DNA of 64,000 bases. It comes from Candidatus Stackebrandtia faecavium (GTDB lineage Bacteria > Actinomycetota > Actinomycetes > Mycobacteriales > Micromonosporaceae). The position numbers and the translations under genes are program-made. The DNA is taken from NCBI GenBank assembly GCA_019112895.1, contig DXIM01000008.1, forward strand, positions 44,493-108,492, read 5' to 3'. Below are positions 12,051 to 21,391 of this stretch, in pieces. How positions within the stretch are numbered: position 1 is the stretch's first letter; every line of letters starts with the position of its first letter. The notes below the pieces were generated by a model. It did no database searches. It was given only the letters and a program-made list of their open reading frames with translations, and had not been told where the DNA came from.

Positions 12051-12191
12051 ATGTGGCCGCAAGTTAAAGATGTCATGACTACCGATCCGGTGTGCCTCAG
12101 CATGGACGCGCTCTCCCTGGGAGACCTCGCGGTCGACCGGGACCCGGAGTCCGCGCTAGCGGACATCAGTCAAGGCGAACCAAATCTTTAA
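12051..12191 (+). pseudogene. Internally deleted CBS-domain protein remnant (46 codons)
   Basis: MWPQVKDVMTTDPVCLSMDA is an N-terminal CBS start and LSLGDLAVDRDPESALADISQGEPNL is the C-terminal tail of two-CBS proteins; the two core CBS repeats between them are missing. Confidence 0.65.
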
Positions 12192-12319
12192 AATCGGTAA
12201 GGGAACACGCCATGGGCGTAGGCGGCGCAGGAACGCAACGCGGACACGGTTGACGACGATGTGAAGCGGTCCATGTCGTCGTCCCCGACCGGTACGACAG
12301 CAAGGGGCCGGTGCAGAAA

Positions 12320-13558
12320 ATGTCGAAAGTCCATTCCGCCGCGGCCGGGCCGCACATGGACGGTGCCGAGGCCGATCAGCGGTGGCCACAATGGTTCGGT
12401 CGTGTGCGTTCTTGGTGTCAACGCGTCGTCCAACAAAGCGGGCACGAACGCGACAAGGTGATCCTCGTCGTCAAATCGGCAGTTGCCGCCACCGCTGCCT
12501 GGGCTGTCTCGTATTACGCGATAGACCCGGCGATGCCGGCCTTTGCTCCTTTCGCGGCCGTGTTGTTGGTGCAGTTGACGCTGTACCAAACCATGAAGCA
12601 GTCACTGCTCTTCGTGTCAGCTGTAGTCGGTGGCGTACTGCTCCAAGGCGTGACTGTTTTTGGTTTCGGCACGAATGTGGCCACGTTCCTGCTGGTGACG
12701 CTTTTGGCTTTGGTGCTGTCGCGATGGCGGGCCCTGGGTGTGCAGGGAATCCAGGTCGTCACCGCAGCGATCTTCGCGTTTTCATTGTCGGTGGCGGCGA
12801 CATCGCAATTGCAGCGTTTGACCGAGCTCCTTGAGATCGTCGTCGTGGTGACGGTCGGATCTGTCATCGGCGTCGTGGTCAATGTGATCATCTTTCCGCC
12901 GCTACGGTATCGGCGCGCCGTGGACGCGGTCCGGTCGTTGAGTGGGCAGATCGAAGATTTTGTCAACAGCATCGCGAGCGATGTCGGCAGCAACCGTGTC
13001 GGTGATTGGCCCACCGAGCAATGGGGACGCGACATCGTCGAGCTTCAAGGAGTCGGGTCGCAGGCGCGAAGCTCGGTCCAGTTCGCGCGAGAGACCACCT
13101 ACTACAATCCACGTCGTTGGTGGGCCGGTAAGCCCCAACTGGATTTTCGGCGCTACGAGCAGCTAGTGGAGCACCTGGACCGCTGCGCGTTGTTGGTGAT
13201 GTCGATCGCCCGAACCCTGCAGTATCGGCAATGGAACAAGGAGAGTCAGCAGGACGCTTTGACGGGCTTCCTCGCCGAGTACGCAGATTTTTTGACCGCG
13301 TTCACCCGGTACCTGCGGGTGTTGCGGCATTTGGATGCCGAAGAAACCTCGGTGAGTGCGGCCCGGCTCAGCGACACATCCGATGCCATGTCCGAGCATT
13401 TGAAGCAAGTGGGCGGTTGCGAGCCCGATGGGCATGAGGACCGCAAATCCGCCGACCGGACGCACGCCGTGCTTCTCATGGAGGCCGAACGTTTGGTTGA
13501 TAGCACGCGGTACTGCGCGGACCTGTTGGCTGGTGCCGAGCCCGGAAGTGTCGAATAA
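12320..13558 (+). CDS. FUSC/aromatic acid exporter family membrane protein
   Basis: VILVVKSAVAATAAWAVSYYAIDPAMPAFAPFAAVLLVQLTLYQTMKQSL...GFGTNVATFLLVTLLALVLSRWRALG; start uncertain (12311-12320). Confidence 0.8.
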   Translation: MSKVHSAAAGPHMDGAEADQRWPQWFGRVRSWCQRVVQQSGHERDKVILVVKSAVAATAAWAVSYYAIDPAMPAFAPFAAVLLVQLTLYQTMKQSLLFVSAVVGGVLLQGVTVFGFGTNVATFLLVTLLALVLSRWRALGVQGIQVVTAAIFAFSLSVAATSQLQRLTELLEIVVVVTVGSVIGVVVNVIIFPPLRYRRAVDAVRSLSGQIEDFVNSIASDVGSNRVGDWPTEQWGRDIVELQGVGSQARSSVQFARETTYYNPRRWWAGKPQLDFRRYEQLVEHLDRCALLVMSIARTLQYRQWNKESQQDALTGFLAEYADFLTAFTRYLRVLRHLDAEETSVSAARLSDTSDAMSEHLKQVGGCEPDGHEDRKSADRTHAVLLMEAERLVDSTRYCADLLAGAEPGSVE

Positions 13559-13623
13559 GGGTGCGAAACGCTGCATGGCCGTCATGCGTACTGTCCAGGG
13601 CCATGCAGCGCTGTGTCGTGCTT

Positions 13624-14403
13624 CTAAGACAACACTCCGAGACCACACGTGAACTGCGTATTGAGCTCAGGACGGTTCGCGGCCAGTTCCGCGTCGGGGT
13701 ACCAGTCGCGATAGTCGACGATTCCAGGCTCGACGATGTCGAAACCGGCGAAGAATTCCGTGATCTCCGCGTCTGAACGGAACCACGTCTTGGGGTAACC
13801 CTTGGTTTCGTGTTGCTGCGCGAAGGCCTCCTTCACCGCCTGCGATGTGCGCTCACAGGTGTGCGAGATCGCGAGGTAACTTCCTGGCGCCAGCCGTGCG
13901 CGCAGCCGCGACAGCACATCGGCCAAGGTGTCGGCCGGGGTGTTTTGCAATACGCTGCAAAACAGGATCCCGATCGGTTCCGACGTGTCGAGAGTGGAAA
14001 TGAAATCCGGATGCGCGAAGATCGTTTCCGGTTCGAGGAAAGTGTGTTGGACGAGCGCGAGTCCACTGCTGACTGCCCGCAAGGCGCGGTTGTGGGCCGC
14101 CACGACGGGATCATTATCGACGTACACGACGCGCGCATCCGGTTGGAAGCGTCGGGCGGTGTCGTGAATGCTGGGCGGTGAGGTGGGGATCCCACTGCCG
14201 AGGTCCAAGAACTGCCGGACGCCCTGTTTGGCCATGTATTCCGTTGCGCGGCGACCGAAGTCCTTATTAAGCTGCGCCGTCACGAAGACTTCCGGATCAC
14301 GCTCTTTGATTGCGCGCGCGAACTGACGGTCGACCTCGAAATTATCCTTGCCTCCGAGGGCGAAATCGTAAGCCCGCGCGACGCTGGGCTGAGTCGTATC
14401 CAT
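13624..14403 (-). CDS. SAM-dependent methyltransferase, DUF574/Methyltransf_19 type
   Basis: MDTTQPSVARAYDFALGGKDNFEVDRQFA...VRQFLDLGSGIPTSPPSIHDTARRFQPDARVVYVDNDPVV; start may be 14442. Confidence 0.9.
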   Translation of the reverse strand: MDTTQPSVARAYDFALGGKDNFEVDRQFARAIKERDPEVFVTAQLNKDFGRRATEYMAKQGVRQFLDLGSGIPTSPPSIHDTARRFQPDARVVYVDNDPVVAAHNRALRAVSSGLALVQHTFLEPETIFAHPDFISTLDTSEPIGILFCSVLQNTPADTLADVLSRLRARLAPGSYLAISHTCERTSQAVKEAFAQQHETKGYPKTWFRSDAEITEFFAGFDIVEPGIVDYRDWYPDAELAANRPELNTQFTCGLGVLS

Positions 14404-14631
14404 TGCGCGACTAGGGGAGTCATGTACTGGTTTGTCGTTCACCCACTCATCATAAGATCATTACTCGCATTCATGCACACCCCTGCATGGCCCTCTCCCG
14501 TTGGTGGTCATGTGCCGAACATGCACATCGGCCCACGGGGCGGGCGTCGGCGTCGCATGCTGGTACGGCAATGGTTCGACGCCGAACGAGCGCTTTCGGG
14601 CACACGAATGGCGCGACACAGCGGGGGTTGT

Positions 14632-16044
14632 ATGAACGTTACGCGCGAAGAAGAAACCCTGACCACGGCCGTTGCCACTGCCTGGGAAAGCGCCCAGATT
14701 CTGGCCGTGGTGGTGGCCCCCACCGTCGCGATGGGAACCGTCAAGCGTCGACCCTGGGCGATGCGTGTGGGACAGGCGCTGCACATCGACCGAATTGCGA
14801 TCCGATGGCTGCAACGCATACGTCGGTATCGTCGGTGTGACGCCCTTCTCGTGCGGCTTCCGGGACGCACCTTGGTGGTGGTGCTCCACCATCGCGCGGT
14901 TAGCTCCATCCTCGACGAAACATCGATATTCACTCCTGATACCCATGAGAAACACGCTGCGCTGGTCAAGTTTCAACCCCATGGGGCGCTGATCACCCGC
15001 GGCCCGATCAGGTCGCGTTTGCGCGACTTCAACGAGGCCGCGCTGCAGATCGATGAACCCATCCATGAGCTTGCCGGACCCGTCAGCCGGCTCGTCTATG
15101 ACGAGACTCAAGCATTGATGTCGCGGACCTTGCGAACGAAACGATGCGATTGGACGACATTCGAAGAGGGATGGTGGAAAACGGTCCGATCTGTCGTCTT
15201 CGGGCCTCATGCGAAACGCGACACCGATGCCATGGACACACTGGATCGGCTGCGCCGCAGTGCGAACTGGTCGTACCTGACTCCCCGGAAATGGGGCCGG
15301 CGCGACGAGCTCGGCCGCCGCCTGCAGGATCACATGGCGGCGGCCGAGAAAGGCAGTTTGGCAGCGTACGCCCAGGAGGGCGACCCGGGTAATCCGGATG
15401 CGTGGCATCAGGTGGCGCACTGGCTGTTCGCCTTCGATGCCGCGGGCATGGCCACATATCGCACGTTGGCGTTGTTGGCGAGCCATCCGCGACAGCGCGA
15501 GCTGGCCGTGTCGCAGGCGAGCGCGCGTCCGCTGTGGGAGCCACAGACCTTGCCCTATCTGCGCGCGAGTGTGGAGGAGTCTTTGCGCCTGTGGCCGACG
15601 ACCCCGTTCCTGCTGCGTGACACGACGCAGGCACTGGAATGGGGTAGCGCACGGGTGCCCGCCGGCACGGCGTTCGTTATCTATACGCCACTGTTTCACC
15701 GCGATCGGGAGCGTCTCGGTTATGCGGATGCGTTCGTACCCGACGCATGGCTCGACGGTCGCGCCCGCAGCGAGCCGGGAATCGTGCCGTTCTCGTCCGG
15801 GCCGGAGCGTTGCCCGGGACGGAATGTGGTGCTCCTAGTGTCCGCCGAGGTCCTGGCCACGATGCTATGTCGGGCCGAATTCGTTCCGTTGCGTACCCCG
15901 AACCTCGGTCCCGACGCGCCGCTACCGGCGACGCTGGACCCGTTCGGCATCCGGTTCGCGGTAGCGGCGCTGGTCGATAACGATCAGGCCGCGGCGACAG
16001 GTGGGGGCAAGAGCTTATTCGGACCAGGACAGCGACTGCATTAG
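14632..16044 (+). CDS. Cytochrome P450
   Basis: Heme-ligand motif FSSGPERCPGRNVVL, ExxR ESLR, I-helix AAGMAT; start MNVTREEETLT at 14632 inferred (track ORF from 14422). Confidence 0.88.
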   Translation: MNVTREEETLTTAVATAWESAQILAVVVAPTVAMGTVKRRPWAMRVGQALHIDRIAIRWLQRIRRYRRCDALLVRLPGRTLVVVLHHRAVSSILDETSIFTPDTHEKHAALVKFQPHGALITRGPIRSRLRDFNEAALQIDEPIHELAGPVSRLVYDETQALMSRTLRTKRCDWTTFEEGWWKTVRSVVFGPHAKRDTDAMDTLDRLRRSANWSYLTPRKWGRRDELGRRLQDHMAAAEKGSLAAYAQEGDPGNPDAWHQVAHWLFAFDAAGMATYRTLALLASHPRQRELAVSQASARPLWEPQTLPYLRASVEESLRLWPTTPFLLRDTTQALEWGSARVPAGTAFVIYTPLFHRDRERLGYADAFVPDAWLDGRARSEPGIVPFSSGPERCPGRNVVLLVSAEVLATMLCRAEFVPLRTPNLGPDAPLPATLDPFGIRFAVAALVDNDQAAATGGGKSLFGPGQRLH

Positions 16045-16695
16045 TTCGGAGCAGGCGGTCAGTACGGCGTCCTTGTCTTTCTTGTACTGGCAGCCGACTT
16101 GGATGAGGTGGTAGCCGTCGAAGAAGTGGTAGGCGTCGTAAGTGATCTTGGAGTTATCCCGCGGGCTGGTGACTCGAAGCGAATCGACGTACGCGGTGTT
16201 TGTCTCGCCGTCTGGCCCGACGACGGGTTCGGCGTTGACTCCTGTGTCCGTGGATTCGTCCTCGACTTGTTCGGCATACTTTTGGACCTGCTCGATGTAG
16301 TCCGCTTCATCCCAGGATGAGGTGTCTTCGTCCATGATGTAAGGAGCAACCCAGACCGACTCCCCGTCTTCGGCGTCGTGCATCATCATTTCCCACTTGT
16401 CTTCCCCATTGGAATACAGTGGACTGAACAGGACGCCGTCCGCGGCGCGGAACCCGCCGGGCACCTCGTAGTCCAACGAGACGAGCGCGCTCGGCTTGGG
16501 CTTCGCTTTGTTGTCGTCGCCCTTCGTCGAGTCGCCGCCCGAGCCGGAGACGAGCCAGGTGGCCAGGATCGCGTTGGCGATCGCGAACACGACGGCAACG
16601 CAAATCGCCGTGATGAGGATCGGTTTGCGCTTCGAAGACGACTGCGATGCCGAGGTGTTGCCATAGGGGTCTTGAGTCGCACCCGGGTAAGTCAT
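16015..16695 (-). CDS. Hypothetical membrane-anchored protein
   Basis: MTYPGATQDPYGNTSASQSSSKRKPILITAICVAVVFAIANAILATWLVSGSGG: short cytoplasmic N-terminus, one TM, extracytoplasmic domain. Confidence 0.75.
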   Translation of the reverse strand: MTYPGATQDPYGNTSASQSSSKRKPILITAICVAVVFAIANAILATWLVSGSGGDSTKGDDNKAKPKPSALVSLDYEVPGGFRAADGVLFSPLYSNGEDKWEMMMHDAEDGESVWVAPYIMDEDTSSWDEADYIEQVQKYAEQVEDESTDTGVNAEPVVGPDGETNTAYVDSLRVTSPRDNSKITYDAYHFFDGYHLIQVGCQYKKDKDAVLTACSELMQSLSWSE

Positions 16696-16821
16696 GCACG
16701 CCATTGTCTAGTACCGGTGCTACCAGCATGCAACAGCACCCCTGGTGTGCATTTGGCGAAGAGCAGGGACATTGCCCGCGAATGACGGAATGCCCGACCA
16801 AATACGTACAGGTTGGGGAAA

Positions 16822-17895
16822 ATGTCGCATATGCATCTGCCGATCATGCCGCCGGTTAAACCGATGCTGGCCAAAGCAACACAAGACATCCCGCACGGAG
16901 GTTTTTCGTACGAACCGAAATGGGACGGGTTCCGCGCGCTCGTGTTCTACGACGGCCACGACATCGAGATCGGTAGCCGCCGTGAACGCCCGTTGACGCG
17001 TTACTTTCCGGAACTGGTAGACGCGGTCGCAAAGAACTTTACACACCCATGCGTGATCGACGGCGAAATCATCGTCGTCAACGAGTCCGGAACGCGCCTC
17101 GACTTTGAGAGTCTGCAACAGCGCATCCACCCGGCACAAAGCAGGATCGACACCCTGTCGGACAGCACTCCGGCGCGGTTTGTGGCGTTCGACCTGCTCG
17201 CGCTCGACGACGTCAACCTTATGAAGGAGCCGTTGCAGCGTCGCCGCGCAACACTGCGCACCATCCTCGCTGATGCCCGCAGCCCCATACACATGAGCCA
17301 GGCGACCGATGACCATAAGACCGCGCAACGCTGGTTCGCACAGTTCGAAGGTGCCGGACTCGATGGGGTCGTTGCGAAACCACTCAACGGCACCTACCAG
17401 CCCAATAAGCGGGGCTGGTACAAGGTCAAACACGAACGGACCGCCGAATGCGTGATCGGCGGCTATCGCACCCATAAGACCGGCGACGACAGGGTCGGGT
17501 CTCTGCTGCTGGGGCTGTACGACGACGCCGGGGATCTGTTCAGTGTCGGAGTCTGTAGCGCTTTTCGCGACGCCGAGCGCAAGAAACTGTTCACTCAGCT
17601 GCAGCCGCTTGTGACCCACGACCCGGACCATCCTTGGACGAGGCAACGGCACGACGACGGGTACCGGACGCCGCTACATGCGCAGGAGAGCCGCTGGTCG
17701 GCGGGTAAGGACCTGAGCTTTACCCCGCTGGAGCCGCGCCTGGTGGCCGAGGTGAAATACGACCATCTGGAAGGCGAACGGTTCCGGCATTCGCCCCGTT
17801 TTCTGCGCTGGAGGCCCGACCGCGACCCTCGCTCCTGCACCTATACCCAACTGCAGGAAGTCGTGTCGTACGACATCGGCGACGTTTTGGCCTAA
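16822..17895 (+). CDS. ATP-dependent DNA ligase (LigC/LigD ligase-domain type)
   Basis: PPVKPMLAKATQDIPHGGFSYEPKWDGFRALVF (adenylation KWDG motif), IDGEIIVV, C-terminal OB-fold; stand-alone, no PrimPol or 3'-phosphoesterase domain. Confidence 0.94.
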   Translation: MSHMHLPIMPPVKPMLAKATQDIPHGGFSYEPKWDGFRALVFYDGHDIEIGSRRERPLTRYFPELVDAVAKNFTHPCVIDGEIIVVNESGTRLDFESLQQRIHPAQSRIDTLSDSTPARFVAFDLLALDDVNLMKEPLQRRRATLRTILADARSPIHMSQATDDHKTAQRWFAQFEGAGLDGVVAKPLNGTYQPNKRGWYKVKHERTAECVIGGYRTHKTGDDRVGSLLLGLYDDAGDLFSVGVCSAFRDAERKKLFTQLQPLVTHDPDHPWTRQRHDDGYRTPLHAQESRWSAGKDLSFTPLEPRLVAEVKYDHLEGERFRHSPRFLRWRPDRDPRSCTYTQLQEVVSYDIGDVLA

Positions 17896-17908
17896 CTGTC
17901 GCGGCTGC

Positions 17909-19624
17909 CTAGGCTGGCCCCAGCGGCGTGTAGCCGCCCCGGTTATAGGCCAGGCGCGCTATCGAACGCAGCTGGTCGTCATCGTTGTCGTCGACCCGGT
18001 TGTACTGGTGCGATACGCGTGTGGCGGCGCGGTCGCAAAACGAGGTGGCGATGTAGCGTTCCCGGCCGGACATCTCGACACCTTGATCCTCGAACAGCGC
18101 GGTCGTGCGCGAAATGGTCGCTATCTGGGCGTAGATATCAGTGGCGGCGTGCGCCAGCCGTTTTTGTTGCCGTTGGCGTTCCTCTACTTCGCGACCATGG
18201 ATACGCAACAGCTTCTCAGTGGTGGCGCGAAGCCGCGCGACCTGATCGGAGACAGAATCGGCTTGTCGGCGCAACTTCGGATGGGCCTGATCGACCTTAT
18301 CGGGGCTGACGGTGCGGGAAATGCGCTCGACCACGTATTCGGCGACGGTGCCGATGGAGGCGACCGGGTCGCTCAGACTCAACCCGCGCAGGTCGTCGAG
18401 CGAATCGGCGACAGTCTTGAGCCCGGACAGCGCCGTGAACGCGCGAAGCACATCATTGGCGCCCTCGAAAACGGGGAAGATCCGCGCATCACGCAGCGTT
18501 TTCGCGATAGGGGAGTCGGCCATATACGCTGCGCCGCCGTACAGCTGGAACACGCGGTTGGTGGCGTACCAGATGTATTCGCTGGCGGCGACTTTCGTCA
18601 TTGCCGATTCGATAGCGAAATCCTTCACGCCCGAATCCACCAGTCCTGTCGTCAGGTAGCTCATTGATTCGAGCCCGTACAGGTAGCTGACCATCCAGCC
18701 GATCTTGTCCTCGACGAGTTCGAACTCGGCCAACGGTCGGCCAAACTGTTCGCGTTCCTGAGTGTGCGCGATCGCTTTTTGAATGAGATTTTTCGCGCTG
18801 CCGACGGCGCCCGTCCCCAATGACATGCGGCCGTTGTTGAGCGTGTGCATCGCGATGCGGAAGCCCTCTCCCGGTTTCCCGATCACGTTATCGGCCGGCA
18901 CTTTGACGTTGCGGAAACGCAGGCGCCGCAGGCTATTGCCTCGAAGCCCGAGCGTGTCGTAACGATGTGAGGAATCGAGACCGGGAAAGTCCTTTTCGAC
19001 GATCAATGCGACATGGCCGTCGTCGCTGTTGGCGAACACGCACAACACGTCCTTATCGCCGTTACCGATCCAGCGTTTCTCGCCGTTGAGGATGTAGGAG
19101 CCATCGGATTGACGGTCCGCCCACGTGCTGATGCTGTGCGCATCGGATCCGGCGTTCGGCTCGGTGAGCGCGAAACCGGCGAGTTTACGTCCGCTAGCCA
19201 GGTCAGGAAGGAACCGTTCCTTCTGATCGTCGCTGCCGAACAGATGTATCGGCTTCATGCCGATCGACTGGTGCACACCCATCACGACCGACAGCGTGGC
19301 GTCGTGTGCGCCGAATTCCTCCATCACGCGGCAATACCCGGTCTGGGACAACCCCTGCCCTCCGTATTCGCTCGACACGTACAGACCGAGGAGCCCGCGC
19401 TCGCCGAGACCGGTGATGATGTCGTCACCGATCCAGCGTTCGGCTTCAACCTGTTGCGGCTTATACGCGTCGGTGAGGAACTCGTTGGCGGAGGAGATGA
19501 GTTCTTTGACCCGCTTGCCCTCCGTGCGATCCAGGTGAGGATAGGGAAACACCATTTCGGATGGTAGTTTTCCCGCGAACAGGGACTTGGCAAAGGATCG
19601 TGGCTTTTCATGAGTCTGCGTCAC
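17909..19624 (-). CDS. Acyl-CoA dehydrogenase family protein
   Basis: ERGLLGLYVSSEYGGQGLSQTGYCRVMEEFGAHDATLSVVMGVHQSIG...FALTEPNAGSDAHS...QLYGGAAYMADSPIAKTLRDARIFPVFEGANDVLR. Confidence 0.95.
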   Translation of the reverse strand: MTQTHEKPRSFAKSLFAGKLPSEMVFPYPHLDRTEGKRVKELISSANEFLTDAYKPQQVEAERWIGDDIITGLGERGLLGLYVSSEYGGQGLSQTGYCRVMEEFGAHDATLSVVMGVHQSIGMKPIHLFGSDDQKERFLPDLASGRKLAGFALTEPNAGSDAHSISTWADRQSDGSYILNGEKRWIGNGDKDVLCVFANSDDGHVALIVEKDFPGLDSSHRYDTLGLRGNSLRRLRFRNVKVPADNVIGKPGEGFRIAMHTLNNGRMSLGTGAVGSAKNLIQKAIAHTQEREQFGRPLAEFELVEDKIGWMVSYLYGLESMSYLTTGLVDSGVKDFAIESAMTKVAASEYIWYATNRVFQLYGGAAYMADSPIAKTLRDARIFPVFEGANDVLRAFTALSGLKTVADSLDDLRGLSLSDPVASIGTVAEYVVERISRTVSPDKVDQAHPKLRRQADSVSDQVARLRATTEKLLRIHGREVEERQRQQKRLAHAATDIYAQIATISRTTALFEDQGVEMSGRERYIATSFCDRAATRVSHQYNRVDDNDDDQLRSIARLAYNRGGYTPLGPA

Positions 19625-19810
19625 AGTGTTCCTCCCTCGTCGACGGTTTTCGGTCGGCGTTTATCGAACCGCACCGTTTTCACCTTAGATCGCTTGCCGC
19701 ACATGCGACGCGATGTCGCAATTCAGTCCATGCCATCACAGTCTTCTCTCGCGTCGCCTGTTGTGGTTTTCGCGACGCACGCGGCTCGGCGCGGTGCCAC
19801 CCTTGAACCC

Positions 19811-20716
19811 ATGCGGGCGGTATGGAATGGGTCTGTGTCGTTTGGCCTGGTATCGATCGCGGTGAAAGCGTACGCCGCGACGGAGGACCGCAAGGTCCAG
19901 TTCCACCAGGTGCATAGCACCGACGGCGGCAAGATCCGGTACAAGCGGTATTGCGAGCTCGACGAGGAGGAAGTCCCGTACGCCGAGATCGCCAAGGGCT
20001 ACACGCTTCACAACGGCGAGACCGTCATTTTGGAGCCGTCTGATTTCGAGAACCTGCCGCTGCCCTCGACGCAAGAAATCGATGTGCTTGAATTCGTGCC
20101 GCACGAGCAGATCGATCCGATCCGGTACGCGCGGGCATACTATTTGGAACCCGATAAGTCGGCGAAACCCTACGTGCTGCTGCGCGACGTATTGGCGCAT
20201 TCCGATGTCGTCGCCGTGGTCAAGGTGGCGATGCGTCAGCGCGAACAATTGGCCACCATACGCAGCTTCCAAGACGTGTTGGTACTCAACACGATGCGTT
20301 GGCCGGACGAGATCCGTTCGCCATCGTTCGCTTCGCTACGCGAGGACGTGTCGCTGTCGGACCGCGAACGGGACATGGCGTCATCGTTGGTGGATTCGAT
20401 GACTTCGGAAACGTTCGACGATTCGCAGTACACCGACGAGTACCGCAACGCCGTCGAGGCGCTCATCGAAGCCAAGGCCACCGGCGAGACCGTCGAAGCC
20501 GCGACCCCGGAACGTGAGGGCGCCGACGTCATCGATCTGACCGAGGCATTGCGGGCCAGCATGAAACGGGCCGACGACGGTGCGAAACGTTCCTCCACGG
20601 CGTCGAAAAAGTCCACCTCTTCGTCACCGAAGAAGAAGGCGGCGGGCCGTGGCAGAGGGAGCGCTACGAAGAAGGCGAAGAAAACCACCTCGCCGAAAAG
20701 CAAAAAAGCTTCCTGA
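19811..20716 (+). CDS. ku: Non-homologous end joining protein Ku
   Basis: MRAVWNGSVSFGLVSIAVKAYAATEDRKVQFHQVHSTDGGKIRYKRYCELDEEEVPYAEIAKGY; Lys/Ser-rich C-terminal tail; track ORF starts upstream at 19610. Confidence 0.96.
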   Translation: MRAVWNGSVSFGLVSIAVKAYAATEDRKVQFHQVHSTDGGKIRYKRYCELDEEEVPYAEIAKGYTLHNGETVILEPSDFENLPLPSTQEIDVLEFVPHEQIDPIRYARAYYLEPDKSAKPYVLLRDVLAHSDVVAVVKVAMRQREQLATIRSFQDVLVLNTMRWPDEIRSPSFASLREDVSLSDRERDMASSLVDSMTSETFDDSQYTDEYRNAVEALIEAKATGETVEAATPEREGADVIDLTEALRASMKRADDGAKRSSTASKKSTSSSPKKKAAGRGRGSATKKAKKTTSPKSKKAS

Positions 20717-20720
20717 TGAG

Positions 20721-20754
20721 GCTGTTCCCGGCCGCTTTGACCGCCGGGAACAGC
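20721..20754. terminator. Bidirectional terminator hairpin between ku and the DJ-1 gene
   Basis: GCTGTTCCCGGC-N10-GCCGGGAACAGC, perfect 12-bp stem between convergent genes. Confidence 0.75.
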
Positions 20755-20761
20755 ACTCGCG

Positions 20762-21310
20762 TCAGTCGTACTGCTGGAATTCCTTGATGAACGCGGCGCA
20801 AAACGCCGGTAGGTCGCCCGGTTTCCGACTGGTGACCAGGCCGTCATCGATGACGACCTCGTCGTCGACCCAGTGAGCGCCTGCGTTGCGCAGATCCGTC
20901 TTGAGACTGGGATACGAGGTCAAGGTGCGACCGTTGACAACACCGGCCTCGATCAACAACCACGGCGCGTGGCATATCGCGGCTATCGGTATTCCAGCTG
21001 CGACGATGTCCAACACGAACCGCACGGCAAGCGGGTCCGTGCGCAAGAAGTCGGGGTTGGCGACTCCTCCCGGAAGTACGAGCCCCTGGAAGTCTTCGGC
21101 CGATACGTCGCCGGCCATGGCGTCGATCGGGAAGCGGTCCGCCCGGTCGAGATGGTGGAATGCTTGGATCTCGCCGGTTTTGGTCGAGATCAGTTTCGGT
21201 GTGCCACCGGCTTCCACGACTGCGTCCCACGGCTGAGTCAATTCGATCTGCTCGGTGCCTTCGGGTGCGCTGAGGAAAGCGATGGTGCGTTGTGAAAGTT
21301 CCCCCGTCAT
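20762..21310 (-). CDS. DJ-1/PfpI family type 1 glutamine amidotransferase-like protein
   Basis: AEDFQGLVLPGGVANPDFLR...IPIAAICHAPWLLIEAGVVNGRTLTSYPSLKTDLRNAGAHWVDDEVV. Confidence 0.95.
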   Translation of the reverse strand: MTGELSQRTIAFLSAPEGTEQIELTQPWDAVVEAGGTPKLISTKTGEIQAFHHLDRADRFPIDAMAGDVSAEDFQGLVLPGGVANPDFLRTDPLAVRFVLDIVAAGIPIAAICHAPWLLIEAGVVNGRTLTSYPSLKTDLRNAGAHWVDDEVVIDDGLVTSRKPGDLPAFCAAFIKEFQQYD

Positions 21311-21391
21311 ATCAATCCATCCTCTTCGTGCGTGATTCTCCGTGCACTGGCTTTACCCGTCACACGGCACGCGAAACAAAGACGGCACTGG

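Noticed and set aside
11958-12191. 77-aa ORF as an intact gene
   Set aside because: Only the last 46 codons resemble CBS protein ends, and the RBS GGGGGAG precedes ATG 12051. Treated as a remnant instead.
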